Below the pieces are notes generated by a model that did no database searches, was not told where the DNA came from, and saw only the letters and a list, made by a program, of their open reading frames with translations. 64,000 bases of DNA from Saccharothrix deserti (GTDB taxonomy: Bacteria; Actinomycetota; Actinomycetes; Mycobacteriales; Pseudonocardiaceae), in the NCBI RefSeq assembly GCF_009769385.1, contig NZ_VKAB01000002.1, positions 62,001 through 126,000 on the forward strand, written 5' to 3'. Position 1 is the stretch's first letter. Each line of letters opens with the position of its first letter. This document shows, in pieces, positions 1 through 8,252 of this stretch. The translations under genes were made by a program, and so were the position numbers.

Positions 1-433
1 CGCGCTGTTCCGCGAGGTGGTTGATCCGGTCCGCCTGCGGCTGGGCCGCGTGGTGCTTCCACAGCTTCACGTACGCGTGCGGGTTGCTCTCGAACTCCGG
101 CAGCTCGTTGAGCGGCGTGCCGTCCGCCTTGACCGGGACCATGGTGCACGCGGTGAAGTCGGTGCCGATGCCGACCACGTCCGCCGGGTCCACCCCGGCG
201 TCGGCGATGGCCGCGGGGACCGCGTGGCGCAGCACGTCCACGTAGTCCTGGGGCACCTGCAACGCCCAATCGGGGGGCAACGCGCGGCCGCCGGGCAGGG
301 CCCGGTCCAGCACGCCGTGCTTGTAGTCGTGCACCGCTGTGCCCAACTCGAGGCCGTCGCGCACCCGCACGACGACCGCGCGGCCCGACAACGTGCCGAA
401 GTCGACACCCACCACCAACGGATCGCTCGCCAT
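1..433 (-). CDS. araB: Ribulokinase AraB, N-terminal part (runs off the left edge)
   Basis: FGGY-family kinase that phosphorylates L-ribulose in L-arabinose catabolism in the cytosol. About 144 residues are visible from the ATG at 433. They include the N-terminal phosphate-binding loop (VGVDFGTLSGRAVVV) and the ribulokinase-specific stretch GIGTDFTACTMVPV followed by LPEFESNPHAYVKLWKHH, which separates AraB from xylulo- or glycerol kinases. The C-terminal two thirds lie outside the window. A LacI gene lies directly upstream on the same strand, and an operator-like palindrome sits 10-23 bases before the start codon, so the gene is probably repressed by that LacI protein. No good Shine-Dalgarno is visible; a very short leader is possible. 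Confidence 0.93.
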   Translation of the reverse strand, partial: MASDPLVVGVDFGTLSGRAVVVRVRDGLELGTAVHDYKHGVLDRALPGGRALPPDWALQVPQDYVDVLRHAVPAAIADAGVDPADVVGIGTDFTACTMVPVKADGTPLNELPEFESNPHAYVKLWKHHAAQPQADRINHLAEQR

Positions 434-442
434 GGAGAGGAG

Positions 443-456
443 TGTTATCGCTAACA
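443..456. promoter_or_regulatory. LacI-type operator in front of araB
   Basis: TGTTATCGCTAACA has 5-bp inverted arms (TGTTA/TAACA) around a 4-bp centre. It lies 10-23 bases upstream of the ribulokinase start. The same 14-mer in reverse orientation stands in front of the adjacent lacI-type gene at 1726-1739. Binding by that repressor is inferred. Confidence 0.75.
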
Positions 457-621
457 TTCACGACGTCAAGACCCGCCTGCAACGTGGTCTTAACGACTTG
501 GTGAGCGTGCACAAAACGAGGTGCTCAGCAGGGTGTCGACCGGCACGGCCCACAGCCCAAGCCTAGGGGTGTCCGCGCGCCGTGCGGAGACGTGGATACG
601 GGGGAGAGGGTACGGAAGTGT

Positions 622-645
622 GACGCCGCCTACACAGGCGGCGTC
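622..645 (-). terminator. Hairpin after the araB-locus LacI gene
   Basis: GACGCCGCC and GGCGGCGTC (9 bp, perfect) flank a 6-base loop 20 bases past the stop codon of the LacI gene. There is no clear T-run, as usual in high-GC actinobacteria. Confidence 0.55.
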
Positions 646-664
646 CACTACGAGCCGGACGACG

Positions 665-1693
665 TCACTCCGAGGGCGGAGCGACGCTGTCCCGTTGCAC
701 CAGCGACGGCGCGATGGTGCGCTGCGGTGCGCCCACGTCGCCGTCGGAGACCTGGGCCAGCAGCAGCTCCAGGGTCTCCTTGGCGACCGCGTCGAAGTCC
801 GGCTTGATGGTCGTCAGCGGCGGGATGAAGTACGCCGCCTCCGGCACGTCGTCGAACCCCACGATGCTCACGTCGTGCGGCACCCGGCGACCGCGTTCGC
901 TCATCGCCCGCAGGATGCCGAGCGCCAGGTGGTCGTTCGCCGCGAAGATCGCGCTGACCTCCGGCATCCGGGCCAGCATCTGGCCCGCCCGGTAGCCGGA
1001 GGACGCGCTCCAGTCCGCCGGCACGACCGGCGGCACCTCCAGGCCGGCCGTCTCCAGCGCCGACCGCCAACCCCTTATGCGACCGAGGCTGTCGAACCAG
1101 TCCGACGGGCCCGACACGTGCCACACCGTGCGGTGGCCCGCGCTGAGCAGGTGCGTGGTGGCCGCGAAGGCGCCCGCCGCCTGGTCGACCGTCACCAGCG
1201 GGGTGGACCGCTCCGGGTCGCCGTCCACGGTGACCAGCGGGATGCCGGCGGACACGTCCCCGACGGCGTCGTTGGCCGACGCCGTCGGCGCGATGACCAC
1301 TATTCCGGCGACCCGCTGGTCACGGTGCCGTTCGACGGCGTCCGAGATGGAATTGCGGTCCAGCACGTTGACCCGGCCGACGCTCACCGCGAACCCGGCC
1401 TCGGCCGCCGCCGCCTCGAACGCGGCGAGCAGCGACGCGGGGCCGTAGAGCGTCGAGTTCTGGGCCACCACGCCGATCAGCTGGGATCGGCCGGTGACCA
1501 GCGCGCGGGCCGCCTTGTTGGGCCGGTAGCCCAGCTCGGCGATGGCCGCGCGCACCCGCAGCCGGGTCTGCTCCCGGACGTTGGGGTGCCCGTTGAGCAC
1601 CCGCGACACCGTCTGGTGCGAGACCCCGGCGAGCCGGGCGACATCCGTCATCGCGGGATCGCGCGAGGTCCTGTGGTCCACTTGCTGCTCCAT
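665..1693 (-). CDS. LacI-family transcriptional repressor (AraR-like role)
   Basis: 342 residues: an N-terminal LacI helix-turn-helix (TDVARLAGVSHQTVSRVLNG, residues about 15-35) and a periplasmic-binding-protein-like effector domain ending in the usual DVSIVGFDD region. The start is the ATG at 1693 with GGGAG directly before it; an internal Met at residue 15 is an alternative. It sits upstream of araB on the same strand and next to the arabinan-degrading operon. Identical 14-bp palindromes precede both it and araB, so autoregulation and control of arabinose use are likely. The inducer (arabinose, arabinofuranose or an oligomer) cannot be read from sequence. Confidence 0.9.
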   Translation of the reverse strand: MEQQVDHRTSRDPAMTDVARLAGVSHQTVSRVLNGHPNVREQTRLRVRAAIAELGYRPNKAARALVTGRSQLIGVVAQNSTLYGPASLLAAFEAAAAEAGFAVSVGRVNVLDRNSISDAVERHRDQRVAGIVVIAPTASANDAVGDVSAGIPLVTVDGDPERSTPLVTVDQAAGAFAATTHLLSAGHRTVWHVSGPSDWFDSLGRIRGWRSALETAGLEVPPVVPADWSASSGYRAGQMLARMPEVSAIFAANDHLALGILRAMSERGRRVPHDVSIVGFDDVPEAAYFIPPLTTIKPDFDAVAKETLELLLAQVSDGDVGAPQRTIAPSLVQRDSVAPPSE

Positions 1694-1725
1694 CTCCCGG
1701 GGGGGAACTACGCCTTCGATTTCGA

Positions 1726-1739
1726 TGTTAGCGATAACA
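1726..1739. promoter_or_regulatory. LacI-type operator, autoregulatory site
   Basis: TGTTAGCGATAACA is the exact reverse complement of the site before araB. It lies 33-46 bases upstream of the LacI start codon, in promoter position. Confidence 0.75.
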
Positions 1740-1812
1740 GCCCCTGGTCACGCAGGTTCTACCGGTCCCATTGTCCATCAGGGACCGGTTCCCACCCGAT
1801 CAGGGGACGCGA

Positions 1813-3312
1813 TCATCCCAGCCGGAATGTCGCCCGTTCGCGGGCGCGCCGGTCGTCGCCCGGCTTGGACACCACGAGCCGCCCGTTGTCGTGCGCGAGG
1901 TACGCCTCCGGGTCGCCCGCCAACCGCAGCGACACCGCGCCGCGATCGGTCAGGCCCGGCACCCGGACGAACGACGCGGCCCGCCCGTAGGCGTCGGTGT
2001 CCTCGTACGGGTCGACCCGGACCGCGGTCGGGTCGACGACCCGCGCGTAGCGGTCCGGGAAGTTGACCGACTGCACCGCGACCGTGCCCGCGCCCAGGAA
2101 GCCGGGCACGAACCGGAACTGCGAGTCGGCCACCTCGCGGACGTTGCCGTCCACCCGGAGCCGGTACTCGTAGTGCCGCACGAACAGGTTCGGCGCGTCG
2201 AGCGGCGACAGCCGCACCAGCGGTCCGCCCTTGCCCACCGGCACGCCGAAGCTGGGCGTGCCGTCGGCGTTCCAGTGCACCCGCTGCACGCGGGTGTGCC
2301 GGTTCGGGTCGAACAGCGGGTCGCCGGTGATGTCCCGGTAGTCGCGCGCGTGGTAGACCAGCACGTCCTGGTCGCCGACCGTGGTGAACGAGTTGTGACC
2401 GGGGCCGTACTGCCTGGTCGCGTCGTTCGTGGTGAAGATCGGCGTGGGCGTCTTGGTCCACGACCGCGCGTCGAGCAGGTTGGCGTTCTCGTCCGCGGTG
2501 AGCAGCCCCATGCAGTAGCGGGCGTCGGTGGCGCTGGCGGAGAAGGTCACGAAGACCCGGCCGTTGCGGATGAGCACCGCCGGGCCCTCGTTGACCTTGA
2601 AGCCCTGGGTCTCCCAGGACAGCGTGGGCGTCGCGATCCGCACCGGCGGCGTCTTGAGCGCCAGCGGTGAGGCCATCTCGGCGATGTAGAGGTTGCTGTT
2701 GGTGGCGATGCCGGGCTCGCTCTGCGCCCACAGGAAGTACCGCTTGTCGCGGTGCTCGAAGGTGGTCGCGTCGAGGGTGAACGTGTCCCAGGCGGTGATC
2801 ATCTGGCCGCGCAGCTCCCAGCCGCCCTCGCGCGGGTCGTCCTTGGACGACTCCAGCACGTAGGTGCGGATGCGGAACGGCTGGTCGGAGTCGCCGGCGG
2901 CGAAGTAGACGTACCACTTGCCGTCGATGCGGTGCAGTTCCGGCGCCCAGATGTAGCCGCCCATCTTCCCGGACGCCGGCCGCCGCCAGGCGGTGCGCTC
3001 GCGGGCGTCGGCGAGGCCGTCGAGGGTGGACGCGCCGCGGATCACGATCCGGTCGTACTCGGGCACCGAGCCGGTCAGGTAGTACATCCCGCCGACCGGA
3101 GGGGTGATGAACGGGTCGGCGCGCTGCTCCACCAGGGGGTTGCGGGTGGGCAGGCCGCCGCCGGGCGCGGCGGCCGCGGTCCCGGCCTCGGGCTGGCTCT
3201 CCGCCGCCACGGCCGTCGAGGCGGACAGTCCGCCCACCACGGCCAGCGCGCCGCCCGCGCGGAACAGGCTTCTGCGGTCGAGGGTCACGTTGATCTTTCC
3301 AATCCCGGTCAT
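1813..3312 (-). CDS. Secreted GH43 enzyme with AbfB (CBM42) domain, arabinanase/arabinofuranosidase type
   Basis: 499 residues. The N-terminus has a twin-arginine-like signal (LDRRSLFRAGGALAVVGG), so Tat export is likely. The five-bladed GH43 domain follows, with the catalytic-base Asp in RADPFITPP (about residue 67) and a general-acid Glu in VNEGPAVL (about 240). The C-terminal 140 residues match the arabinose-binding AbfB beta-trefoil (SVNFPDRYARVVD, YLAHDNGRLVV). It should release arabinose from arabinan or arabinoxylan outside the cell. Its ATG overlaps the stop codon of the upstream GH51 gene (ATGA), so it is the last gene of a coupled operon. The exact substrate is inferred from family and context. 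Confidence 0.88.
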   Translation of the reverse strand: MTGIGKINVTLDRRSLFRAGGALAVVGGLSASTAVAAESQPEAGTAAAAPGGGLPTRNPLVEQRADPFITPPVGGMYYLTGSVPEYDRIVIRGASTLDGLADARERTAWRRPASGKMGGYIWAPELHRIDGKWYVYFAAGDSDQPFRIRTYVLESSKDDPREGGWELRGQMITAWDTFTLDATTFEHRDKRYFLWAQSEPGIATNSNLYIAEMASPLALKTPPVRIATPTLSWETQGFKVNEGPAVLIRNGRVFVTFSASATDARYCMGLLTADENANLLDARSWTKTPTPIFTTNDATRQYGPGHNSFTTVGDQDVLVYHARDYRDITGDPLFDPNRHTRVQRVHWNADGTPSFGVPVGKGGPLVRLSPLDAPNLFVRHYEYRLRVDGNVREVADSQFRFVPGFLGAGTVAVQSVNFPDRYARVVDPTAVRVDPYEDTDAYGRAASFVRVPGLTDRGAVSLRLAGDPEAYLAHDNGRLVVSKPGDDRRARERATFRLG

Positions 3313-5786
3313 CGACGGCGGTCCTTGATCCGCAGGAACGTCACGGAGTTGGGCGGGAAGGTGTGGGTGAAGGAGCTGGACACGCGGACCTGCGTCTGCC
3401 TGGCCTTGACGGGCTGGGTGAACTCGGTGTTCACGTCGTCCGGCAGGCCCTCCAGCACGGTCGCCTTGGCGGTGGGCACGACCCAGGTGTCCGGGCCGAG
3501 GTCGATCTTCGTGCGGGCCGCGTTCGACTGGGCGTTGACCACCTTGACGATCAGCTCGCCGGTCGCCTCGTCGCGGGTGACCACCTGGCGGAACGGCTCG
3601 GCGACGGAGTCGTCGGTGAACTCGCCCCACTTCTGCCCGTCCATGAACAGCTGCACCTTCCGGCCGCGCACCTCGATCCGCAGGTCGTAGGTGCGGCCGG
3701 TCTCGACCTTGGTGGCGTCGGTGATCAGCGTGCTCTTCGCGCCGCCCTCGGCCTTCTCCACGGCGGACTGGGTGTTGTTCCAGCCGCCGAGGTTCCACCA
3801 GTAGTAGTTGCCGGTGTCCTTGACGCCGAAGGCGACCAGGAAGCCCTCGCGGCCGGACTGCTTGGTGGCCTTGACGTTGAGCGTGTAGTCGCGCCACGTC
3901 GGGTCGCCCGCGGTGACGAGGGTGTTCTCGGCGGCGGCGTCGGACTGCACGTAGGCGCCGTTCACCACGCTCCACGCGCCCCGGCCGCTGCCGGTCCACT
4001 TGCCCGCGCCCGCGGAGAAGTCATCGGCGAACAGTTCCTGGCCGGCCGCCGAGGTGACCTTGACGTCGTCGTAGGACGCGGCCGTCGCCCAGGTGGAGAG
4101 GCCGACCGCGCCGGTGATCGGCTCACGGGTCGAGGGCGTGCCGGACGCCGTGCTGCGCACCACGTGGTCGCCCACGTTGGTCATGAACAGCTTCTGCATC
4201 TCGTAGGAGGTCGAGCCCCAGGAGGCGTGGTTGTTGAACCAGATCATGTCCGGCCGCCACTGCACGTAGTCCTCGTTGGCCAGCAGCGGCGCGTACGAGG
4301 CGAGCTTCACGACGTCCGCGTTGCGCTCCAGACCGGTCATGAACGCGGCCTCGGCCAGCGCGTTGGCGAACCGGTTGTCCTGGGAGGCGTACTCGCCGAG
4401 GAACACCTTGGGCCCGTTGCGGTCGTAGCTGTCGTACCGCTCGTTGTTCTCCAGGAACCAGCTCGGGCTGTTGTAGTAGTGCTCGTCCACCATCTTCACG
4501 CCGGCGTCGCGGTTGAGCTGCCAGAGCCGGTCGAAGGTGGTGCCGGTGTCGTCCGGTCCGGTGTTGCCGACGACCGTGATGTCGGGGTGCTTCGCCTCGA
4601 TCGCGGCCTTGAACTGGGTGAACCGGGCGAAGTACGCGTCGGGCAGGTTCTCCTCGTTGCCCACCGCGACGTGGGTGAGCTCGAACGGCTCCGGGTGGCC
4701 CATCTCGGCCCGCTTGCGGCCCCAGGTGGAGTCGGCCGTGCCGTTGGCGAACTCGATCAGGTCGAGCGTGTCCTGGATGTGCCGTTGCAGCAGCGCCGGG
4801 TCGTCGGTGGCGCGGTTCTGGCCGCACCCGGTGACGAGAGCGGGCACCACGGGCAGCGGCATCGCGCCGATGTCCTCGGAGAACTGGAAGTACTCGTGGT
4901 AACCGAGCCCGTACGACTGGTTGTAGCCCCAGAAGTTCCAGTTGGTGGCGCGCTGCTCGACCGGGCCGATGGTGTCCTTCCACTGGTACGAGCGGCGGCG
5001 CTCGAAGTTCGGCGCCTCGTAGCCGTAGTGGCTGCCGGTGTTCACCAGGCACCCGCCGGGGAAGCGGACGAAACCGGGGTCGAGGGCGGCGATCTTCTCC
5101 GCCAGGTCCTTGCGCAGGCCGTGGCCCTTGTAGGTGTCCTGCGGGAACAGCGACACCATGTCCAGCCGCAGCGTGCCCGTGCCGCCCGCGTTCAGCAGCA
5201 GTCGGCCGGTGGTGGAGGACTCGCGCGCCTCGAACGTGCCGGTGTACTTGGCCCAGCCGTCACCGCTCACCTGGATGTTCACCGGCGGCGCGAAGTACTT
5301 GCCCGCCGGGTCGGTCAGGCCGACCGTCATCGGCGTGCCGGCGGCCTGGTCGGTGCGGGCCCAGACGGAGAAGTCGTACCGCTTGCCGCTCTCCACGGCG
5401 ATGCCCGAGTTGTACCCGGAGTTGATCACACCGGCGGGCAGGCCGAGGCGGAGGTAGCGGCGGTTGCGCTCGTTGAGGCGGGCGTCGTCGTCCACCACGT
5501 CGAGCGTGCCGCCGGTCGGGGCCCACCCGGTGAGCGGCGTGTAGGCGGCGTTGTCCGCGCGGTCGTACTCGAACGATCTGTTCTGCACCAGCTCCGCGTA
5601 GAGGCCGCCGTCGGCCGCGCGGTTGATGTCCTCGAAGAAGACGCCGTACATGCTGTCGTCGATCGACGCGCCCTTGACGGTCGGGTCGATGCTGAGGGTG
5701 TAGTCGGTGTCGGCCGCCGTGCCCGAAGCGGGCACGGCGACCAGCAGGCTCGCGGCGAGCGCCGCGGCCATCACAACGCGTGACAT
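3309..5786 (-). CDS. Secreted GH51 alpha-L-arabinofuranosidase with an extra LamG-like domain
   Basis: 825 residues with a Sec signal (MSRVVMAAALAASLLVAVPAS). The TIM barrel carries the GH51 acid/base in VAVGNEEN (about residue 377) and the nucleophile in FLGEYASQ (about 464). An additional jelly-roll domain of the laminin-G/DUF1080 kind (LFADDFSAGAGKW to MDGQKWGEF, about 590-720) sits between the barrel and the C-terminal beta-domain. This makes the protein clearly longer than intracellular GH51 enzymes (about 500). The ATG at 5786 has GGAG 8 bases upstream and starts 14 bases after the LamG-GH43 gene; its stop overlaps the next start. It should cleave terminal arabinofuranosyl groups extracellularly. 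Confidence 0.92.
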   Translation of the reverse strand: MSRVVMAAALAASLLVAVPASGTAADTDYTLSIDPTVKGASIDDSMYGVFFEDINRAADGGLYAELVQNRSFEYDRADNAAYTPLTGWAPTGGTLDVVDDDARLNERNRRYLRLGLPAGVINSGYNSGIAVESGKRYDFSVWARTDQAAGTPMTVGLTDPAGKYFAPPVNIQVSGDGWAKYTGTFEARESSTTGRLLLNAGGTGTLRLDMVSLFPQDTYKGHGLRKDLAEKIAALDPGFVRFPGGCLVNTGSHYGYEAPNFERRRSYQWKDTIGPVEQRATNWNFWGYNQSYGLGYHEYFQFSEDIGAMPLPVVPALVTGCGQNRATDDPALLQRHIQDTLDLIEFANGTADSTWGRKRAEMGHPEPFELTHVAVGNEENLPDAYFARFTQFKAAIEAKHPDITVVGNTGPDDTGTTFDRLWQLNRDAGVKMVDEHYYNSPSWFLENNERYDSYDRNGPKVFLGEYASQDNRFANALAEAAFMTGLERNADVVKLASYAPLLANEDYVQWRPDMIWFNNHASWGSTSYEMQKLFMTNVGDHVVRSTASGTPSTREPITGAVGLSTWATAASYDDVKVTSAAGQELFADDFSAGAGKWTGSGRGAWSVVNGAYVQSDAAAENTLVTAGDPTWRDYTLNVKATKQSGREGFLVAFGVKDTGNYYWWNLGGWNNTQSAVEKAEGGAKSTLITDATKVETGRTYDLRIEVRGRKVQLFMDGQKWGEFTDDSVAEPFRQVVTRDEATGELIVKVVNAQSNAARTKIDLGPDTWVVPTAKATVLEGLPDDVNTEFTQPVKARQTQVRVSSSFTHTFPPNSVTFLRIKDRRR

Positions 5787-5800
5787 TCGTGCTCCAGGGA

Positions 5801-8005
5801 TCAGGGGAAGGCGGCGCGGAGGCGGTCGAGTTCGGCCTTGGTGACGGGCAGCACCGTGCCGTGGCGCGGGCGGCTCGGCAGTTCGTAGCCGGTGGCGAGC
5901 TGCCACTTGCCGGAGGCGAGGTCGGTGGTCTCGAACGGGACGTAGCCGCGTCCGCCGAACTCGTCGATGAACAGGTACCACTTGTCCTCGGTGTTGGACT
6001 TGAACACCGTCGGACCCTCACCCTGGTTGATCGCCCCCTTGCCGATACAGTCGGCGACGAAGTCGTAGGAGGTGTCACGCAGCTCCGCGGACCTCTCGGC
6101 GAGGATGAACTTGCTGCACGGCGTGGTGGACGTGTTGTTCCGCTCGTCCTTGGTGAACCGGTAGTACTCCGCGCCGTGCTTGATCACGGTGGAGTCGATG
6201 ACCGAGTAGCCGGGGTCGACCCACACCTGCGGCTCGCTGAACGTGCGGAAGTCGCGCGTGGTCGCGTACAGCATCTTGTTGTAGGTGTTGCCCGTGTGCT
6301 CCGGGTCGTTCTCGGCGTAGATCTTGGAGGCCCAGAAGACCACGTACGCGCCGATCGACTCGTCGTAGTACGCCTCGGGCGCCCACGTGTTGCCCGCCGT
6401 CTCCGGCGAGACCTGCACGTGGCGCTGCTGCGACCAGTTGACGAGGTCGGTGGACTCCCACACCTCGATGTAGCGGCTGCCCTTGCGCTGCACCAGGTCC
6501 CAGTTGCCGTTGCCGTGGATCTTCAGGTCGGTGGCGATCATGTAGAACTTGTCGCCCTCGGGCGACCGGATGATGAACGGGTCGCGCACGCCCTTGTCCC
6601 CGAGCGAGGACGTCAGCACCGGGTTGCCCTTGTTGAGCTCGTCCCACTTGAGCGCGTCGTTGCCGCGGCTGGCGGCGAAGTAGACCTGCTCGCCGTTGGC
6701 GGAGCCCTCACCGGTGAAGTAGCCGAACACGTAGCCCTCGTAGGCCTGCTTCTCCGGCAGCGGGGTCACGGTGACCTTGAACTTCTTGCGGGTGGTCTCC
6801 TCGCCCGCGCGGATCTCCGCGGTGAGCTGCACCTTCACCGGCTTCTCGCCGAACGCGGGCCGGGTGACCTCGCCGGTGGCCGTGATGACCTCGGGCTTGG
6901 CGCTCTTCCACGTGATCGTGGTGCCGTGCAGGCCCGTGGTGGGCAGGGTGATGTTGCCGCGGATGTCGTCCTGGTCCCACACCACCAGCGCGGTGTCGGC
7001 CTCGGCGACCTTCTCGTCGTCGGTCAGCTGCGGGCGCACGGTGACCTGGAAGTCGCGGGTCTGGCCGAACGCGCTCGCGGTGAGCGTCACGGTCGCGGCC
7101 GGGCTGCCGGGCGCGGGACGGGTGACGACACCCGTGGTGGACACGGTCGCGGCGTCGCTGGACTGCCAGGTGATCGTGGAGCCGTACGGCCCGGTGACGG
7201 GCAGCGTCAGGTTCTCCGTGACGGCCGAGGTGTCGCCGAGGTCGATCGCGGCGAGGTCGATCCGGCCCCTCTCGTCGTCCGGCACGAAGCCGAGGTCGTG
7301 CGCTTCGGCGGCGGTGAGGGCCCGGTTGTAGAGGCGGAAGTCGCGGACCGCGCCCTTGAGGTGGCGGTCGCCGCTGTAGACCGAGCGGCCGATGTAGTTG
7401 GCGGTCGTGGTGCCGCCGCCGATCATGGCCGGGGTGATGGTGACGTCGGTCTTGCGGGCGACTTCGACGCCGTCCTCGTACAGCACGGCGGTGCCGCCGC
7501 CGAGCGTGTAGGTAAGCGTTTTCCAGACGCCCCTGGCAAGGTTGCGCCCGGTGGACACGGTCTGCTCCGTCGACCAGTTGCCGGTGGCGATCGAGGAGCG
7601 GTACGCGTTGCCGGTGGTGAACAGGTAGCCGTTGCCGACCGTGCCCAGCGAGTTGCCGAGGCCGTAGATGAAGTAGGGCGCCGCCTGGTCCGGTGCGATG
7701 CGCACCTGCAGCGAGACGCTGACGTCGGTCAGGCCGCTCAGGACGTTGTCGGGCAGCTTCACGTGGCCGTTGACACCGCCCAACTGGAGGCCGTCCGCAC
7801 CGGCCGGGGTGGCATCACCGACGATGGTGCCGTTGCGCCCGCCGCCGGAGGTGTCCGCCGCGACGGCTCCGGCCGCCTCGGCGAGGGGGTAGTGCAACAC
7901 CAGGCCGTCGGCGGCAGAGGCCGACGGTGCGCTCAAAGCCGCCGCGGCGAGCGCTACAACGATTGTCGCAACGAACGGACGTGGGCGGTGACGAAGGGAG
8001 ACCAT
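5801..8005 (-). CDS. Secreted LamG - Ig-like - GH43 arabinanase-type enzyme
   Basis: 734 residues from the ATG at 8005 (an in-frame ATG at 8035 is possible). A signal peptide (FVATIVVALAAAALSAPSASAA) is followed by a LamG/concanavalin-like domain (about 35-225) and two atrophied bacterial Ig-like repeats (about 235-400; both carry the V-T-R-P motif). A C-terminal GH43 domain has RDPFIIRSPEGDKFYMIATD (about 473) and NQGEGPTVF (about 660). It is the first gene of the operon leading to GH51 and GH43-AbfB. Its upstream region is shared with the divergent importer and holds two operator-like palindromes. Likely an endo- or exo-acting arabinan hydrolase. Confidence 0.88.
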   Translation of the reverse strand: MVSLRHRPRPFVATIVVALAAAALSAPSASAADGLVLHYPLAEAAGAVAADTSGGGRNGTIVGDATPAGADGLQLGGVNGHVKLPDNVLSGLTDVSVSLQVRIAPDQAAPYFIYGLGNSLGTVGNGYLFTTGNAYRSSIATGNWSTEQTVSTGRNLARGVWKTLTYTLGGGTAVLYEDGVEVARKTDVTITPAMIGGGTTTANYIGRSVYSGDRHLKGAVRDFRLYNRALTAAEAHDLGFVPDDERGRIDLAAIDLGDTSAVTENLTLPVTGPYGSTITWQSSDAATVSTTGVVTRPAPGSPAATVTLTASAFGQTRDFQVTVRPQLTDDEKVAEADTALVVWDQDDIRGNITLPTTGLHGTTITWKSAKPEVITATGEVTRPAFGEKPVKVQLTAEIRAGEETTRKKFKVTVTPLPEKQAYEGYVFGYFTGEGSANGEQVYFAASRGNDALKWDELNKGNPVLTSSLGDKGVRDPFIIRSPEGDKFYMIATDLKIHGNGNWDLVQRKGSRYIEVWESTDLVNWSQQRHVQVSPETAGNTWAPEAYYDESIGAYVVFWASKIYAENDPEHTGNTYNKMLYATTRDFRTFSEPQVWVDPGYSVIDSTVIKHGAEYYRFTKDERNNTSTTPCSKFILAERSAELRDTSYDFVADCIGKGAINQGEGPTVFKSNTEDKWYLFIDEFGGRGYVPFETTDLASGKWQLATGYELPSRPRHGTVLPVTKAELDRLRAAFP

Positions 8006-8089
8006 GGGACGTCGCTCTCGTCTTGCGTGCGGCACGTGGCCGCGGATGAACAGGGCATCCGGTTGTCGAAGTGGGCCGAGTCACAAAAG

Positions 8090-8101
8090 TGAGCGCTAAC
8101 A
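8090..8101. promoter_or_regulatory. LacI-type operator in the divergent arabinan promoter region
   Basis: TGAGCGCTAACA shares GCGCTAACA-like half-site sequence with the araB/lacI operators. A second partial GGCTAACA follows at 8109-8116. It lies about 85 bases upstream of the LamG-GH43 gene. Confidence 0.6.
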
Positions 8102-8167
8102 TACGACTGGCTAACAAACGTGTCAAGAACGCTAAGTTCGGGTTTCGGAGGGGTTGACGACGCCAAT

Positions 8168-8179
8168 GTGAGCGTTCAC
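8168..8179. promoter_or_regulatory. Palindromic operator upstream of the sugar importer
   Basis: GTGAGCGTTCAC is an inverted repeat (GTGA/TCAC) 74-85 bases before the importer's first gene. It shares GTGAGCG with the 8089-8100 site, which suggests the same or a related repressor. Confidence 0.55.
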
Positions 8180-8252
8180 TCTGTGCGCCAGGTGACCGCC
8201 GTCACGCGGTTCGCGTCACGTCAGTGTCTCGGGTTCCCACGGAGGAAGACCA

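Noticed and set aside
5780..8092. 770-codon open frame on the plus strand opposite LamG-GH43
   Set aside because: Antisense shadow; Val/Gly/Arg-rich composition with no domain, and the minus strand encodes a signal peptide and GH43 motifs.
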